A stretch of 64,000 bases of DNA, taken from assembly GCA_958450325.1 (NCBI GenBank), contig OY288261.1, forward strand, positions 12,057,113-12,121,112. The letters run 5' to 3'. Numbering within the stretch: the stretch's first letter is position 1; each line of letters begins with the position of its first letter. Made by a program: the position numbers and the translations under genes. The notes below the pieces were generated by a model. That model was not told the DNA's origin. It saw only the letters and a list, made by a program, of their open reading frames with translations, and made no database searches. The stretch comes from Agrostemma githago (taxonomy: Eukaryota > Streptophyta > Magnoliopsida > Caryophyllales > Caryophyllaceae). Below are positions 12,436 to 23,726 of this stretch, in pieces.

Positions 12436-14121
12436 ATGCCCAGGTCTAACAGGTCCAAGATTCATCCTTTTGATCCCGAACCCGAGAAGACTTTACGAGC
12501 TAGACGGAGCTTTTGGAGGGAAGTAAGTCAAGCGGAAAAATCTAACCCGCTTGACCCAGTTTCCACTAACCTAAAAGCGGAATATTCGTCCCACGAAGAG
12601 GACGACTCAAGCACTAAGTCAGACGCCGAGTCAGATATCTTAGTTCCGATCATGCCGCCGAAGCTTTCCACTCACTCCGAGCCGACTCAGGCTAACATCC
12701 CGAAAGGATGGAAGCTCCCGACTCCTACCACCGGTTCTTTCGAGATTCGTCCCGCTTATATCAATTTAGTGGAGTGAAATAGCTTCTTGGGCAAGAAAGA
12801 TGAAGACCCCGGACAACATATGGAAACATTCACTGACTATTGTTGTTCGATTCCAGTTGCTCCCGGGCTAACACAGGAACAAGTAATGGAGGCCTTATTT
12901 CCATTTTCTCTTGCAGGTCCTGCCCGTAGATGGTATCGAGACTTGGATTAAAAAGGAGCCAATATTAATGACTGGAACTCGTTGGCGCTTACTTTTTATA
13001 AGCATTACTACCCTCCTCAACGTACAAATCAGATACGGAGTCAAATAACCAGTTTTAAGCTAGGACCGTTGGATGATCTAAACGAAACATGGACTAGATT
13101 TAAGGAACTAGTCCGTTCTATTCCTCACCACAGATTCCAACCATGGTTCTTATGTAATCAATTTTATAACGGTTTATTTGATGATAATCGTGCTATTCTT
13201 GATGGTGCAGCTAACGGGCGTTCCCAAAACAATGTTGATGATGACAAGGGTTGGAAATTGATCGAGGAGATGGGAACGCATCGAGCCGAGTATGGAAATC
13301 CGAGGGAAAGTGTTCGGGTAGCCGCAGCTGAAACTAGCGAGATTATGGCTCAATTTGATCATCTTCATGCCCGTCTCGATAAAATTCAGAATTCGCCTCA
13401 TAGAAACGAGTCAAATCAGCAAACTGTTCATGCTATGATCAAAAAGGAGGCCATGTGTGAGCGATGTGGTACCGAAGGCCATAGCGTGGGGGATTGTATG
13501 ACCGGGATGGAGCAAGTTCTAGCTTTTCAACATTACAAGCAAGGTAATTCCTATTCTAATTATTATAATGAGAGGACTAGGGAACATCTGAACTTCAGTT
13601 GGACAAGTCAGAATGTGTTGAACCCAGTTCCTCAGCCGAAGCAACAATCGTATGTTCCACCTCATCGCGGACAACAACAAGGCTTCCAAAAGCCTCTTGC
13701 TCTTCCACCGCCGACTCAACCTTTTGCTATTCTTCCTCCACCGCCTGTAACTCCGGCTCCAGTTCCTAGCGAATATCAGGAATTGAAGAGTATGATGCAA
13801 TCTCTTATGATCCAGATGTATAAAAGTGACCAATCTAAAGATGCACAGAGCAAGATGTTGGAAACGCAGGTGGCGCAACTTGCCACAAATCAGTCTACTA
13901 GGCAACCGGGCACACTACTATCACAGCCGAAAAAACCGTACGATACGGCCAACGCGATTCTGCTTCCTAGCGGCCTTACTTATGATGAGCCTAAGATGCC
14001 TAGTTATGATAATTCTGTTATTGTGGAGGATGTAATTGATGATGTATCATTAAAAACTACTGAAACTGTTGTGAATGACGAATTGTTCAATAATAGTCGA
14101 CCGACTATTTCAGATAGTTGA
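12436..14121 (+). pseudogene. Element A gag
   Basis: The frame opens at ATG 12436 (MPRSNRSKIHPFDPEPEK). The capsid region contains PFSLAGPARRWYRDL, then TWTRFKELVRSIPHH, typical of the Retrotrans_gag family. A CCHC zinc knuckle (CERCGTEGHSVGDC, near 13458-13499) binds RNA in the family. A Pro/Gln-rich tail follows. In-frame stops at about 12775 and 12950 split it; the first has CGA changed to TGA relative to copy A2. The last codons run into the palindrome array at 14093-14226, so palindromes are translated as NSRPTI-like peptides. Same frame as the following protease, so gag and pol were one ORF. Confidence 0.85.
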
Positions 14122-14226
14122 ACGACTATCATTGACGCATTATCAGAAACTGCAGGTGAGGAAAAAAATAGTCGACCGACTATTGATAATGGTCGACCAA
14201 CTATTATTAATAGTCGACCGACTATT
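14093..14226 (+). repeat. Palindrome array inside gag-pol linker of element A
   Basis: Five copies of an ATAGTCGACCGACTAT-like palindrome, some imperfect, at about 14093-14109, 14113-14130, 14168-14183, 14188-14204 and 14209-14226. This is the same motif as in the LTR, placed in protein-coding sequence. Confidence 0.85.
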
Positions 14227-14391
14227 CTAGAGACGGAATTCAGATCCGAGACGGTCGCTGCTGATAAGACGTCTGATGCTGAAGTGGAAACAGGTGTTCT
14301 ACAAGATAAAGCTGTTGAACAGGTCAAAATTCAAGTTCCTTTTCCTAGCCGGTTGAAGAATAAGAAGGTCGAGAACTAGTTCAGTAAGTTT

Positions 14392-15000
14392 ATGGAGGTC
14401 GTCAAAAATCTCCAGGTAACCGTTCCGTTCACGAAATTAATTACCCAGGTACCCTCTTATGCGAAATTTATGAAAGATATTTTGACCCGTAAGAGGAATT
14501 TTAATGAACATGAGACCATTGCTTTTACTGCTGAGTGTAGCGCTCTAATCCAAAGTAAGTTTCCACCCAAACTAAAAGACCCGGGTAGTTTTTCCATACC
14601 ATGCACCATAGGCACCCATGTACTCGATAAAACTTTATGTGTTTTGGGTGCAAGTGTCAGTGGCATGCTCTATTCAGTTTGCGAGAAACTGAATATGGGT
14701 CAGCTAAAAGTCATAAGTGGGACTCTATAGATGGTTGATAGGTCAGTCAAACGCCCCCTAGGAGTCTTAGAGGATGTCCCCGTTAGGATAGGTAAATTCT
14801 TTATACCTGTCGATTTCATTGTTTTAGATATGGCTGAGGATACCCAGATTCCTATAATTTTAGGTAGGCCATTTCTACATACTGCAGGGGCTATTATAGA
14901 TGTCAAGCACAGACGCTTGACTCTAGAGGTGGGGGACAATAAAGTGACCTTTAACTTGGCTAACACATTAGCTAAGCCTATGATCGAGGATACTTGTTAT
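14392..15000 (+). pseudogene. Element A aspartic protease region
   Basis: The segment encodes a retropepsin-like domain in the gag frame: DPGSFSIPC, then the active-site strand, then IPIILGRPFLHTAGAIID. The catalytic Asp of the DxGAS motif is replaced: the sequence reads VLGAS where element C has DLGAS (GAT to GTT, near 14645). There is also a stop at about 14728. The family normally cleaves the Gag-Pol polyprotein; this copy could not. Confidence 0.85.
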
Positions 15001-15199
15001 GCACTAGATATTATTGATGAAGTTATTCTTGATGTTTGTACGGGTTCCCTGAGTAGAGACCCGCTCGAGGCTTTGACATGTTTAGACACTTGTGCAGGTA
15101 ATAAGACTAACGATGATGCTGTGTGGGATATTTTAGGAGATACACAGAAACTGACGAGCATCGACGAAGAAGTGGTAAATAGGTTGGTAGATACTTCTT

Positions 15200-16375
15200 A
15201 TGCTGTAGAGGTAACCAAACCCGACCTGAAACCTCTTCCGTCTCATCTTAAGTATGTATTTCTAGACGATTCTGAGTCTTATCCCATCATCGTAAGTAAT
15301 AAATTAGATGAGAACCAACTTTCTTCTTTGTTGGTCGTTCTTAAAAAGAACAAGAATGCATTAGGTTACAGTCTAGATGACCTTAAGGGAATTAGTCCCG
15401 ATATTTGCATGCATCGAATTGAACTTGAAGAGGATCGTCGACTTGTTAGACAGGGTCAACATAAGTTGAACCCGAAAATGCAGGAAGTGGTAATGAAAGA
15501 AGTGATGAAGTTGTTAGATGCATGTATTATTTATTCTGTCGGTCACTCTAAATGGGTGAGTTCTGTTCAGGTCGTCCCGAAGAAAGGCGGGACGACCGTG
15601 GTAAAAAACGATAAAATGAATTAATACCTACTAGAATTGTAACGGGATGGCGGATGTGCATTGACTATAGACAATTAAATGCCGCCACAAAAAAAGATCA
15701 CTTCCCTCTTCCGTTTATCGATAAAATGGTAGAAAGGTTACCCTCACATAAGTTTTTCTGTTATTTAGATGGTTATTCAGGGTTCTTTCAGATCCCGATC
15801 CATCCTGATGATCAGGAAAAGACGACCTTTACTTGTCCCCATGTGTTTTTGCTTATCGCAGGATGCCTTTCGGGTTGTGTAATGCCCCTGCCACCTTACA
15901 AAGGTGTATGATGGGGATATTTTCCGAGTATATCGAGTCTATTATGGAGGTATTTATGGATGGTTTCAGTGTCTACGGTAGTAGTTTCACTGATTGTTTA
16001 ACTAACCTTGATAAAGTAATGCAGCGATGTATTGAGGTCAATCTAGTGCTGAATTGGGAGAAGTGCCATTTTATGGTCAACGAGGGAGTTGTCCTTGGGT
16101 ATTTAGTTTCAGATCGAGGCATCCAAGTAGACAAAGCAAAGGTGCAAGTGGTCGAGCAATTGCCTCCTCCTGTTAACGTGAAGGGGGTTAGGAGTTTTCT
16201 TGGACACGCCGGATTTTATCGCCGGTTTATCAAAGATTTCTCTAAAATTGCTAAACCGCTTACACAATTGCTCCTTAAGGATGTCCCATTCATTTTTTTT
16301 GATGAATGTTTATCTGCTTTTAATAGGTTGAAGCAGACTTTGGTCACAACACCTATTATTCAGGTCCCGAATTGA
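15200..16375 (+). pseudogene. Element A reverse transcriptase
   Basis: Recognisable blocks in order: KWVSSVQVVPKKGG, WRMCIDYRQLNAATKKDHFP, FFQIPIHPDDQEKTTFTCP, RMPFGLCNAPATLQRCM, the catalytic box and RSFLGHAGFYRRFIKDFSKI. Frameshifts near 15625 and 15830 split it over three frames. The catalytic FMDD box is changed to FMDGFSVYG near 15955-15980, so the second catalytic Asp is lost. Stop at about 16373. Inactive by several independent lesions. Confidence 0.88.
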
Positions 16376-16714
16376 GAGTTACCGTTTGAAGTTATGTGCG
16401 ACGCTAGTGATTATCCGTTCGGAGCGGTGCTGGGTCAAAGGAAGGAAAAGGCAGTGAATGCCATCTATTATGCGAGCCGAACTCTGGATGAGGCTCAGGT
16501 GAAGTATACTACGACGGAGAAGGAGCTTCTAGCTGTGGTCTATGCATTAGAGAAATTTTGATCTTATTTAATAGGGTCGAAAGTCACAATTTATACGGAC
16601 CATGCGGCTTTGCTACGATGGATCCTCCTTCTTCAGGAATTCGACTTGGAGATAAAGGACAAGAAGGGCGCTGAAAATTCTGTGGCGGACCACCTTTCTA
16701 GATTTCCATTGTAG
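16376..16714 (+). pseudogene. Element A RNase H
   Basis: Continues the RT frame with CDASDYPFGAVLGQR, then TEKELLAVVYALEKF and TDHAALLRW, covering the catalytic D-E-D positions, then VADHLSRFP. Compared with element C, 13 residues are deleted between TDH and RW. Stops occur at about 16560 and 16712. Confidence 0.8.
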
Positions 16715-16729
16715 GACGGAGGCGATACT

Positions 16730-18084
16730 TTGCCGATAGATGATTCTTTTCCTAATGATATTTTGATGGCTATTGGTATAATGGATACTCCGTGGTATGC
16801 TGACTATGCTAATTTTTTTGTAGGTAAAATAATGCCGCCTGATTTGTCATATCAACAAAAGAAGCGGTTCCTACATGATGTTCGACAATATTTCTGGGAC
16901 GATCCATATCTTTTCAAGGAGTGTGCCGACAGACTTTTTAGGCGATGCATACCACAGTGGGAAACCAATGCCATCTTGGAAGCCTGTCATTCCTCGTCTT
17001 ATGGTGTCACCACGGTCCCGCTAGGACCGTGGCTAAGGTACTTCAGTCAGGTTTTTATTGGCCATCTTTGTTTTCTGATGCCAAGTCATTTGTTTCAGGA
17101 TGTGATGCTTGTCAGAGTACGGGAAATATCTCCCGGAGGCATGAGATGCTTCAGATCGGTATTTTAGAGGTAGAAATTTTCGATGTTTGGGGCATCGACT
17201 ATCAAGGTCCCTTCCCGACAAGTCGAGGTAATAGGTACATTTTAGTAGCTGTGGACTACGTATCTAAATGGGTAGAAGCCGTTGCCTCGGTCCATTGTGA
17301 CGCTAAGGCTGTCATCCAACTTTTCAAGAAGATTATATTTCCACGTTTTGGCGTCCCCCGAGTCGTCATCAGTGATGGAGGTATGCACTTTTAAGAAAAA
17401 CAACTTATTGCCCTATTGTCTAAATATGATGTTATGCATCGCAAAGGTTTGGGGTATCACCCCCAAACTAGTGGACGGGTCGAAGTTTCCAATCGGGAGC
17501 TTAAGGACATTTTGGCAAAGGTTGTCTCGAAGTCAAGAAAAGATTGGAACCTGAAACTAGATTACACTCTATGGGCGTATAGGACCGCCTATAAGACACC
17601 GATTGGTACATCGCCTTATCGGTTGGTTTATGGGAAGTCTTGTCACTTACCCGTAGAGTTGGAGCATAAAGGTTGGTGGGCCGTTAAAGAGCTGAATTTT
17701 GACCCAAATTTGTGTGGCGAAAATTGACTTTTACAGTTAGATGAGCTCGAGGAGTTCAGGATGAATGCCTACAATAGTGCCCGTATCTACAAAGAGAAGA
17801 CAAAAAGGTGGCACGATAAGTGTATCATTCCGAGGGAGTTTAAAGCGGGCGAAAAGGTATTATTGTTTAATTCTCGTCTTCGTCTTTTTCCTGGAAAATT
17901 AAAATCCAGATGGTCCGGCCCCTATATGGTAATTTCGGTTTCTAAATTTGGGTCGGTCGAGCTTGAAAACTCTTCCACGGGAAATTGCTTTAAGGTCAAT
18001 GGTCACCAAATAAAGCACTACCACGAGAGAGGTGAGATAGGAGGAGAAGTCGAGGTTTTGTACCTCGAAATAGTCACCAACTGA
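16730..18084 (+). pseudogene. Element A integrase
   Basis: N-terminal HHCC zinc region ends CDACQSTGN. The core has FDVWGIDYQGPF (first Asp), RVVISDGG (second Asp) and SGRVEVSNRE (Glu), so the DDE triad is present. The C-terminal part (KVLLFNSRLRLFPGKLKSRW) is typical of Athila and related plant lineages. A frameshift near 17005 and stops at about 17392 and 17727 break it. Confidence 0.87.
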
Positions 18085-18291
18085 GCAAGGTGACTACGGT
18101 CGTGCGGGACCTTAAACCAGCGCTGACCGGGAGGCAACCCGGGTTGTAAAACATTTGTACCTGCATTTAGTTAGTTAGAGCATATTTAATTTTCTGCATT
18201 ATAGATTTTGTGAGGTGAGAACGAGGGTCTAAAGGTTTAAATTGAGTTTTGCAGAGAACATGCTGCTGACGGAAAACTGGAATGGGTCAAC

Positions 18292-18412
18292 AATAGTCGA
18301 CCGATTATTATTATAGTCGGCCGACTATTCTTATTGTCGGCCGACTATATTATAGTCGGTCGACATTTCTGCAAAAAATCGCGCACCTTGGCTGATTATT
18401 TCCGTTGTATAA
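18292..18412 (+). promoter_or_regulatory. Internal palindrome array and TATA-like box, element A
   Basis: Four ATAGTCGNNCGACTAT-like palindromes (18292-18367) are followed 41 bp later by TATAAG at 18408-18413 and then a CT-rich leader. This repeats the layout of the LTR promoter (array, TATA, CT-rich leader) between integrase and the env-like ORF. Promoter function is inferred. Confidence 0.5.
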
Positions 18413-18729
18413 GTCTTATTTTTCTCTCTTTACTCTACTTCGGTTCATTATTTTGAAAAGAAGCAATTAACTCTTAAACCCTATTCTCTCTCACTTCTCC
18501 CACCTACCTCCATTCTTAACATCCATCTTCTACCCATCAATCTTCATTTTCAACCTTCTTACCAACTCTCTCTCTCCATCACTTTTCTTCTCTAATATTG
18601 TCATCTTTTGCTATTTTCTTGTCTCTATTTGAAGTTGCAACTGCTTTCCGGTCATTCAAGTAATTTTCCTCTTGTATTTCTGTCTGTCCGTTAATACTGC
18701 TGTCCGCCGGAGTCTTCGCCGACCGTCGA

Positions 18730-18823
18730 AATAGTCGGACGACTATTACGATAGTCGGGCGACTATTATTTTGGTCGAACGACTATTGTTTTTGTCGAGC
18801 GACTATCGCGACTTTCAGGCGAC
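18730..18823 (+). repeat. Second internal palindrome array, element A
   Basis: Four more GTCGNNCGAC-centred palindromes with flanking ATA/TAT, then a degenerate CGACTTTCAGGCGAC. The array lies about 240 bp upstream of the env-like ATG. Confidence 0.8.
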
Positions 18824-19065
18824 ATTCTGGGTCTTTGTCGCGACTCTACGGGGTCTGGTTTCAGCATATGGTTTCAGTTTATGACTTAGTTTGTGTCCGA
18901 TTTCTGCTATTGCTCAAATTTCTTTAACCCAAATTAATTGATTTCTTTCACATTATCATGTTTTTACCCAAATTTCAGTTTTGGAATTAGGGTTTTGATT
19001 TCAATCAATTTGGGGTTTTTGTGTGAGTAGTACACTAGTCTGATTCTTTGCTATTTCAGGTCGAA

Positions 19066-20451
19066 ATGAATGCAAAAAGACAACGTCGGGGAAGCACAAG
19101 GCGTCGGGTCGACATTAGCCGGGAGTCAGCACCGACTCAGGATCTCGTTCCATATTCCGAGCAGAGCATACCGGAATACCCCGATGTTTGGTTTACCTTG
19201 GAAGATCAGAGGGAGCGCTTCGTCCGGTTGGCAGCTCTTAAGGTAGTCCCGACATGGTTTCTAGACCGTGAGGTCTTGAACATGTTGGGCATTTATCAGC
19301 CTGTTATTGACTTACTGAATGGTACTGGTATGAGTGGGCTTATTTATATGCTTGAATTCACATATAAGAGTCTGACTCTAGAGTTTTTTAGTTGTTTTAA
19401 TTTCTTTAGTGACACGAATTGGGACACACCATGCATATTTTTTAGACTCTTTAACACGAGTTTTTCTAGGACCGCTCGCGAGTTCGGTCAGTTTTTGGGT
19501 GTCACTAGCGAAGGGGACTCAATACATCCCCCTCGCCGTTTAGCCAACGAAATCTGGTCTTGTATTTTTGATTGTAATACGGGTCGTAAGCGGGGCAACG
19601 AAGTCCACCACCTGGCCATCTGATACTGGCTTCATCTTTTAGGGTGCACCATTTACGGACGTAGAGAGCCGAATAACGTTAATGCCGATGAGTTAGAGAG
19701 TCTAGCCAGCTATCTTAACATCGATATCGAGTGGCCATATGTCATGAATGTGGCCGCCCTTGTTGCCCACCATTTCCAACATATCGTAAATTGGCTTATA
19801 GCTGTCATACATTATGGGGGTCTCGTTTCCCACATCGGTTGTCAGCTATTCCCGACCTTCCCGTGCGGGAAGGAACCTATAGGACACGATCTTCCACCTG
19901 CCACGCGACTCGATAGTCGCCTTTTGAGCTTTTCTGTCCTTAGGGGTCTTCATTGGCTAGGTCCAGATTTGCGTTGGCGCATAGCAAAGGATGACTCGGT
20001 TATCCTCCCTTACAATCTACCACCTCTTACCCCCTTCCCCCATCTCCCCTTTGGTCCTGAAAGGGACCCTCCACCGTATCCCTTCTATTTGCTACCACTT
20101 AGGAGGGATATTCAGACCCCCACAAATTTCGCAGCCGAGATGGGTGGACCGTCTCGATCTTCTCGACAATCTCGAGGGGGTGGCCGATCGACTAACCGTG
20201 CATCACATACACCATCTTTTGCGCCTGGCCCTTCGGGCCCACCACGACCTCCTTATGCATTTCCATATACTGATTATTCTAACGTGCCTGCATATCCGGC
20301 CAACTTCGTGCCTCCTCCACCATATGTTCCACCTGCGGTCGTGGACCAAGCGGCGGTCCCTGGAATGCTTAATGAGTTGTGCCATCGGATAGCCACATTA
20401 CATCTAGATCTGGCACTTTCCGACTTTCCATTTTACAACAATTCAGTATAG
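19066..20451 (+). pseudogene. Athila env-like ORF (ORF after integrase), element A
   Basis: Starts at ATG 19066, 5 bp after a good 3' splice-site-like tract (TTTGCTATTTCAG). One in-frame stop at 19621-19623, then the same frame runs to 20451. Readable parts include FRLFNTSFSRTAREFGQFLG, seen in Athila-type downstream ORFs, and a Pro-rich C-terminus (PPPPYVPP). I see no clear signal peptide, and the membrane role proposed for such ORFs is not evident here. It is placed in the family by position and by similarity to the element C ORF (LTTSEFGLASGL region). Confidence 0.6.
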
Positions 20452-22110
20452 CTCGGCTAGATCCCCCCTACAGCTTGGCACCCGACTTACTACACCTATC
20501 CCGAGGGAGGCTATGGTAACAATGACGGGAATGAGGATGGAGATGACGATGATGGGGATGACGATAGTGGAAGTGGTAGTCAGGAGGAGAGCGGTGACGA
20601 GAGCTCCGATTAGGACGGTTTGGGGAGGTCTCCGCTTGTGTATACATCTTGTAAGTAGTTTTTTTTTCTTTTTTGCACTTCCATCGTTTTGCATTCCTTC
20701 CCCGTATTTATTGTTGCCTCTTATTGTTTGCTGTACACAATGAGGGCATTGTGTGATTTGGTTTGGGGAGGGTATGCTTCTGTCTGTTTTCATCCATCAG
20801 CATATTTCTTGCATTTCCGCATGCATATTAAAAAAATAAAAAAAATCAAAAATATGTTTTTGCATTTAGTTGAGTCTTAGTTGAGTCGGAATGCTATGTA
20901 GCGATGATGATAATGCTTCTATGTCTTCATTTAGTTGCTTATGCTAGTGCGCCGTTAGAGATTTTGTATATAATTACATGCGGCATTCTTGCATCTTTGG
21001 TTAACAGTACTGAACGAATAAACTTGACTCATTGTTGGCAAACTACTCAGATTTGTAAGGAATTAGAGCCTTTAAACTGATGACATTCATGATCAGTTTC
21101 ATTTAGGTTGAGAGTAATACTCCCTATGAGACATGAAATATCAAACTGCATAAGCTTGACATTCGTCTCTTAGTACATGTACGTTTTTTACCCGTGGTTT
21201 TGACATATGCGAAAAAGGAAAATCATTTCTTTTAATTAATTTCCATGAGCCTCACATAGCCAAATTGACCTGTTTGACCCTTTTATTAACTACGTGCCAT
21301 ATATTGCCTACCCTAATCAAGCAAGTATATTAGTTGGACGGAATTGTTTTTTTCGGGTTAATTTTGGTATCATGATGATTGAAAAAAGGGGAATTGAGAA
21401 AAAAAATGAAATGAAAAGAAAAAATTCAAAAAAAAATAAAAATTTGAATGGAAAAAAAAAAGAAAGGAAAGAAGAAAAAAAAGAAAAAAAAAATGAAGTG
21501 AAACTAGAAGAAGAACGTGTTTTTGCTATGAGAAAAAAAATTGATCTCTCTAATTTCATAGTTATTAGTGGGAAGCGGTTTTGATAAGGCGCTTGTTGCT
21601 ATGCCTGATTTCTTCGACCGGAGTTTGGTGATAACGGAATATTTATTATTGATGGGTGTAAGGAATACTAGCTTGGCTTTTACCTCCTCATATCCATATC
21701 GTTTTTCCCCGATTAGCCTCACTTTATACTATATGTAAGTCCTTGGCACGTGTCTTTTCCCGATAGAATGCGTATGTACGGTTAGTAGAGATTAGTTTCA
21801 TGTTAGATTGCATGCATGTTCTTGTAAGTCGCAGTTTAGGTGAGTGTTTTGTCTTTCCGTTTTTACATAAACTCACAATATCACCCGTTTTGTGTGATGA
21901 GCGATCCGCGAGAGTCCGACATAGACAAATCTTGCAAGGTTGAAGGTTCAGTATTGTTGTCATTGGTCAAGCTTGTTGTATGTGGTCGTTTACATTAATT
22001 TTAATCGTTGCGTATTGGTTTGGGTAATTTTGGAGCATATTCCGCTATGAGTTATATACATTCCATTAGGATTGAGTTCATCGTTTTGTGCTTGCTTGAG
22101 GACAAGCAAG
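20452..22110 (+). other. Element A 3' untranslated region
   Basis: Non-coding 1.66 kb between the env-like ORF and the polypurine tract. It has an acidic-codon GATGACGAT tract near 20520-20600, a hairpin plus polypurine-like tract at 20735-20772 and an A/G-rich stretch (21380-21540) that creates spurious Lys/Glu and Phe ORFs. No gene seen. Confidence 0.7.
20735..20772 (+). promoter_or_regulatory. Hairpin plus upstream polypurine-like tract, element A
   Basis: Perfect 8-bp stem ACACAATG / CATTGTGT with AGGG loop (20735-20754), followed directly by GATTTGGTTTGGGGAGGG. It duplicates the arrangement at the true polypurine tract 1.36 kb downstream. Confidence 0.65.
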
Positions 22111-22129
22111 GGTTTGGTTTGGGGAGATT
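22091..22129 (+). promoter_or_regulatory. Hairpin plus polypurine tract of element A
   Basis: Perfect 8-bp stem CTTGCTTG / CAAGCAAG with AGGA loop (22091-22110), followed by GGTTTGGTTTGGGGAGAT and then the 3' LTR at 22130. The tract primes plus-strand DNA synthesis in this element class. Confidence 0.85.
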
Positions 22130-23534
22130 TGATGCGCGTATTTTATAAACACTTTTTATGCCTTTTATACGCGCATTCCCGTGTTTATTGAATAGTGAAA
22201 ACTATTATTTGCCCCGAATTGGCTACTTTGTGGTGTGTATTGTCCTTTTGCAGGAACGGAAAACAAAGGAGCTAAAACGAACCAAAACCAAGCCAAAACG
22301 AAGCTGGAAAAGCTGTTCGTTGAACTGGGTGATAGTCGACCGACTATTAGGATAGTCGGCCGACCATGACGATAGTCGACCGACAATTACTATAGTCGGC
22401 CGACTATTCTGGAGCCTGCAGAGATCAAAATAAGTGAATGATTAGTCGACCGACTATTAAAATAGTCGGCCGATTATTTCCTGGGCCGCGGGCAAATTTC
22501 GTGTTCAGCAAAAAGTTTCCTAAATAGTTTTTAACTCATTCTAAATTGTATAAATAGGGCTTTTCAGCCACATTAGATTTTCACTTCTCCACTTCTCTAT
22601 TTTTTAGACTTTTTCTCCTTAGACTTTTATTTAGATCTCTTCTCCTTATTCTCTTGGAATTATTTCTAGTTTAATTTCTTCCTTTAAGACTCGGCTATTG
22701 TAAGACTTCAAGATTCGAATCGCCTTCATTCCTTTTGGTAATTTTATCTAATCTTTCTTCCTTCTTCGTTCCTGATTGTTCTTCTTCTTCATATTTAATT
22801 ATTCTTAATCGTTGTTTTATGTTTGTCGTAAATTTATTATTATTCATCATGTTTAATTAGTAAAATCTTTTATTAATCTTGTTGTTCTCGATTTAATTAT
22901 GAGTAGCTAATTTCCTTCGCTAGGATTTAGGGGATCTGCGAATTGAATGTGGTCGCTAAATAATTTATAGATCAGTCAATGATATTGTGTCTGAGTTGTC
23001 AATTTTAGCATATATATAGTCGCGATTAGTCAGTTAATGCGCATGATTGATTAATTGAATTCGGTAAACTTGAACCTAAGATCGGAAGCCTGGTAAAAGT
23101 TAGACCTGCTACAACACATTAGTTTGCCCTAATAAGATCGGAAGCCTTTAGACGCATGCTAGGGTGAATAACGGACCGGAAGGACCTTTTTCAATACCCC
23201 TTAGACCAATATCTGCGACAGACCTGTGACTTAGACCGTGACCATAAGAAATTCGTAGTGAACCGACAATCCTAGTTTTCTCTCCATATATAAATTCGTC
23301 TTAATTCATCTTATTTATTTTAGTTGTTTCTTCTCTTTTAAATTCTCTTTCCTTCACTACTTTAGTTTAGTTAACACAAAACATAAGAAAACCCTCCGAT
23401 TGTTACTTAGATAGACTTTAATTGCAAGTAGGATTTATTTGTCTCCCTGTGAAATCGATCCCGACTTCCCTAGCTATATTTTTTTAGTTGGACCGTAGTT
23501 GGTTATTTTTGACAGGTACATGACTAGCTTATCA
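22130..23534 (+). repeat. 3' LTR of element A, also 5' LTR of copy A2
   Basis: Starts TGATGCGCGT, ends AGCTTATCA. Nearly the same as 10959-12316, but the first palindrome cluster has four units (about 22332-22407) where the 5' LTR has one. It is followed by a second primer site and gag start, so it is shared by two tandem copies. Confidence 0.92.
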
Positions 23535-23726
23535 AATTTTGGCGCAGTTGCCGGGGAGACGGTTACTTTTACTTGTCGTTATAGTTTATCTTTTGTCTCA
23601 GGGAACTTTCTTTCCTTGAGACGGTTCTCATATTTTCCTTCTTAGTTTTGTGTATGCCCAGGTCTAACAGGTCCAAGATTCATCCTTTTGATCCCGAATC
23701 CGAGAAGACTTTACGAGCTAGACGGA
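23535..23726 (+). mobile_element. Element A2: start of a second internal region (PBS, gag start)
   Basis: Matches element A from 12317 onward: primer site (23540-23557, one mismatch), then the gag ATG and HPFDPE codons. It stops at CTAGACGGA where element B is inserted and resumes at 31427. The order LTR-internal-LTR-internal shows a tandem copy. Confidence 0.9.

Larger units (their letters stand above)
10959..23534 (+). mobile_element. Element A: Athila-type Ty3/Gypsy retrotransposon
   Basis: Complete structure: 5' LTR 10959-12316, tRNA-Asp primer site 12322-12339, gag-pol 12436-18084, env-like ORF 19066-20451, polypurine tract 22111-22129, 3' LTR 22130-23534. Domain order PR-RT-RH-INT makes it Ty3/Gypsy. 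The env-like ORF after integrase plus the tRNA-Asp site points to the Athila lineage. The 5-bp sequence GCATG precedes the 5' LTR, but the matching right-hand copy is lost because a truncated second copy (A2) follows directly. The coding region is dead: three frameshifts and many stops. It sits in the - strand LINE. Confidence 0.9.

Noticed and set aside
21317..21584. Lys/Glu-rich and Phe/Ser-rich ORFs on both strands
   Set aside because: Both come from an A/G-rich tract in the 3' untranslated region of element A.
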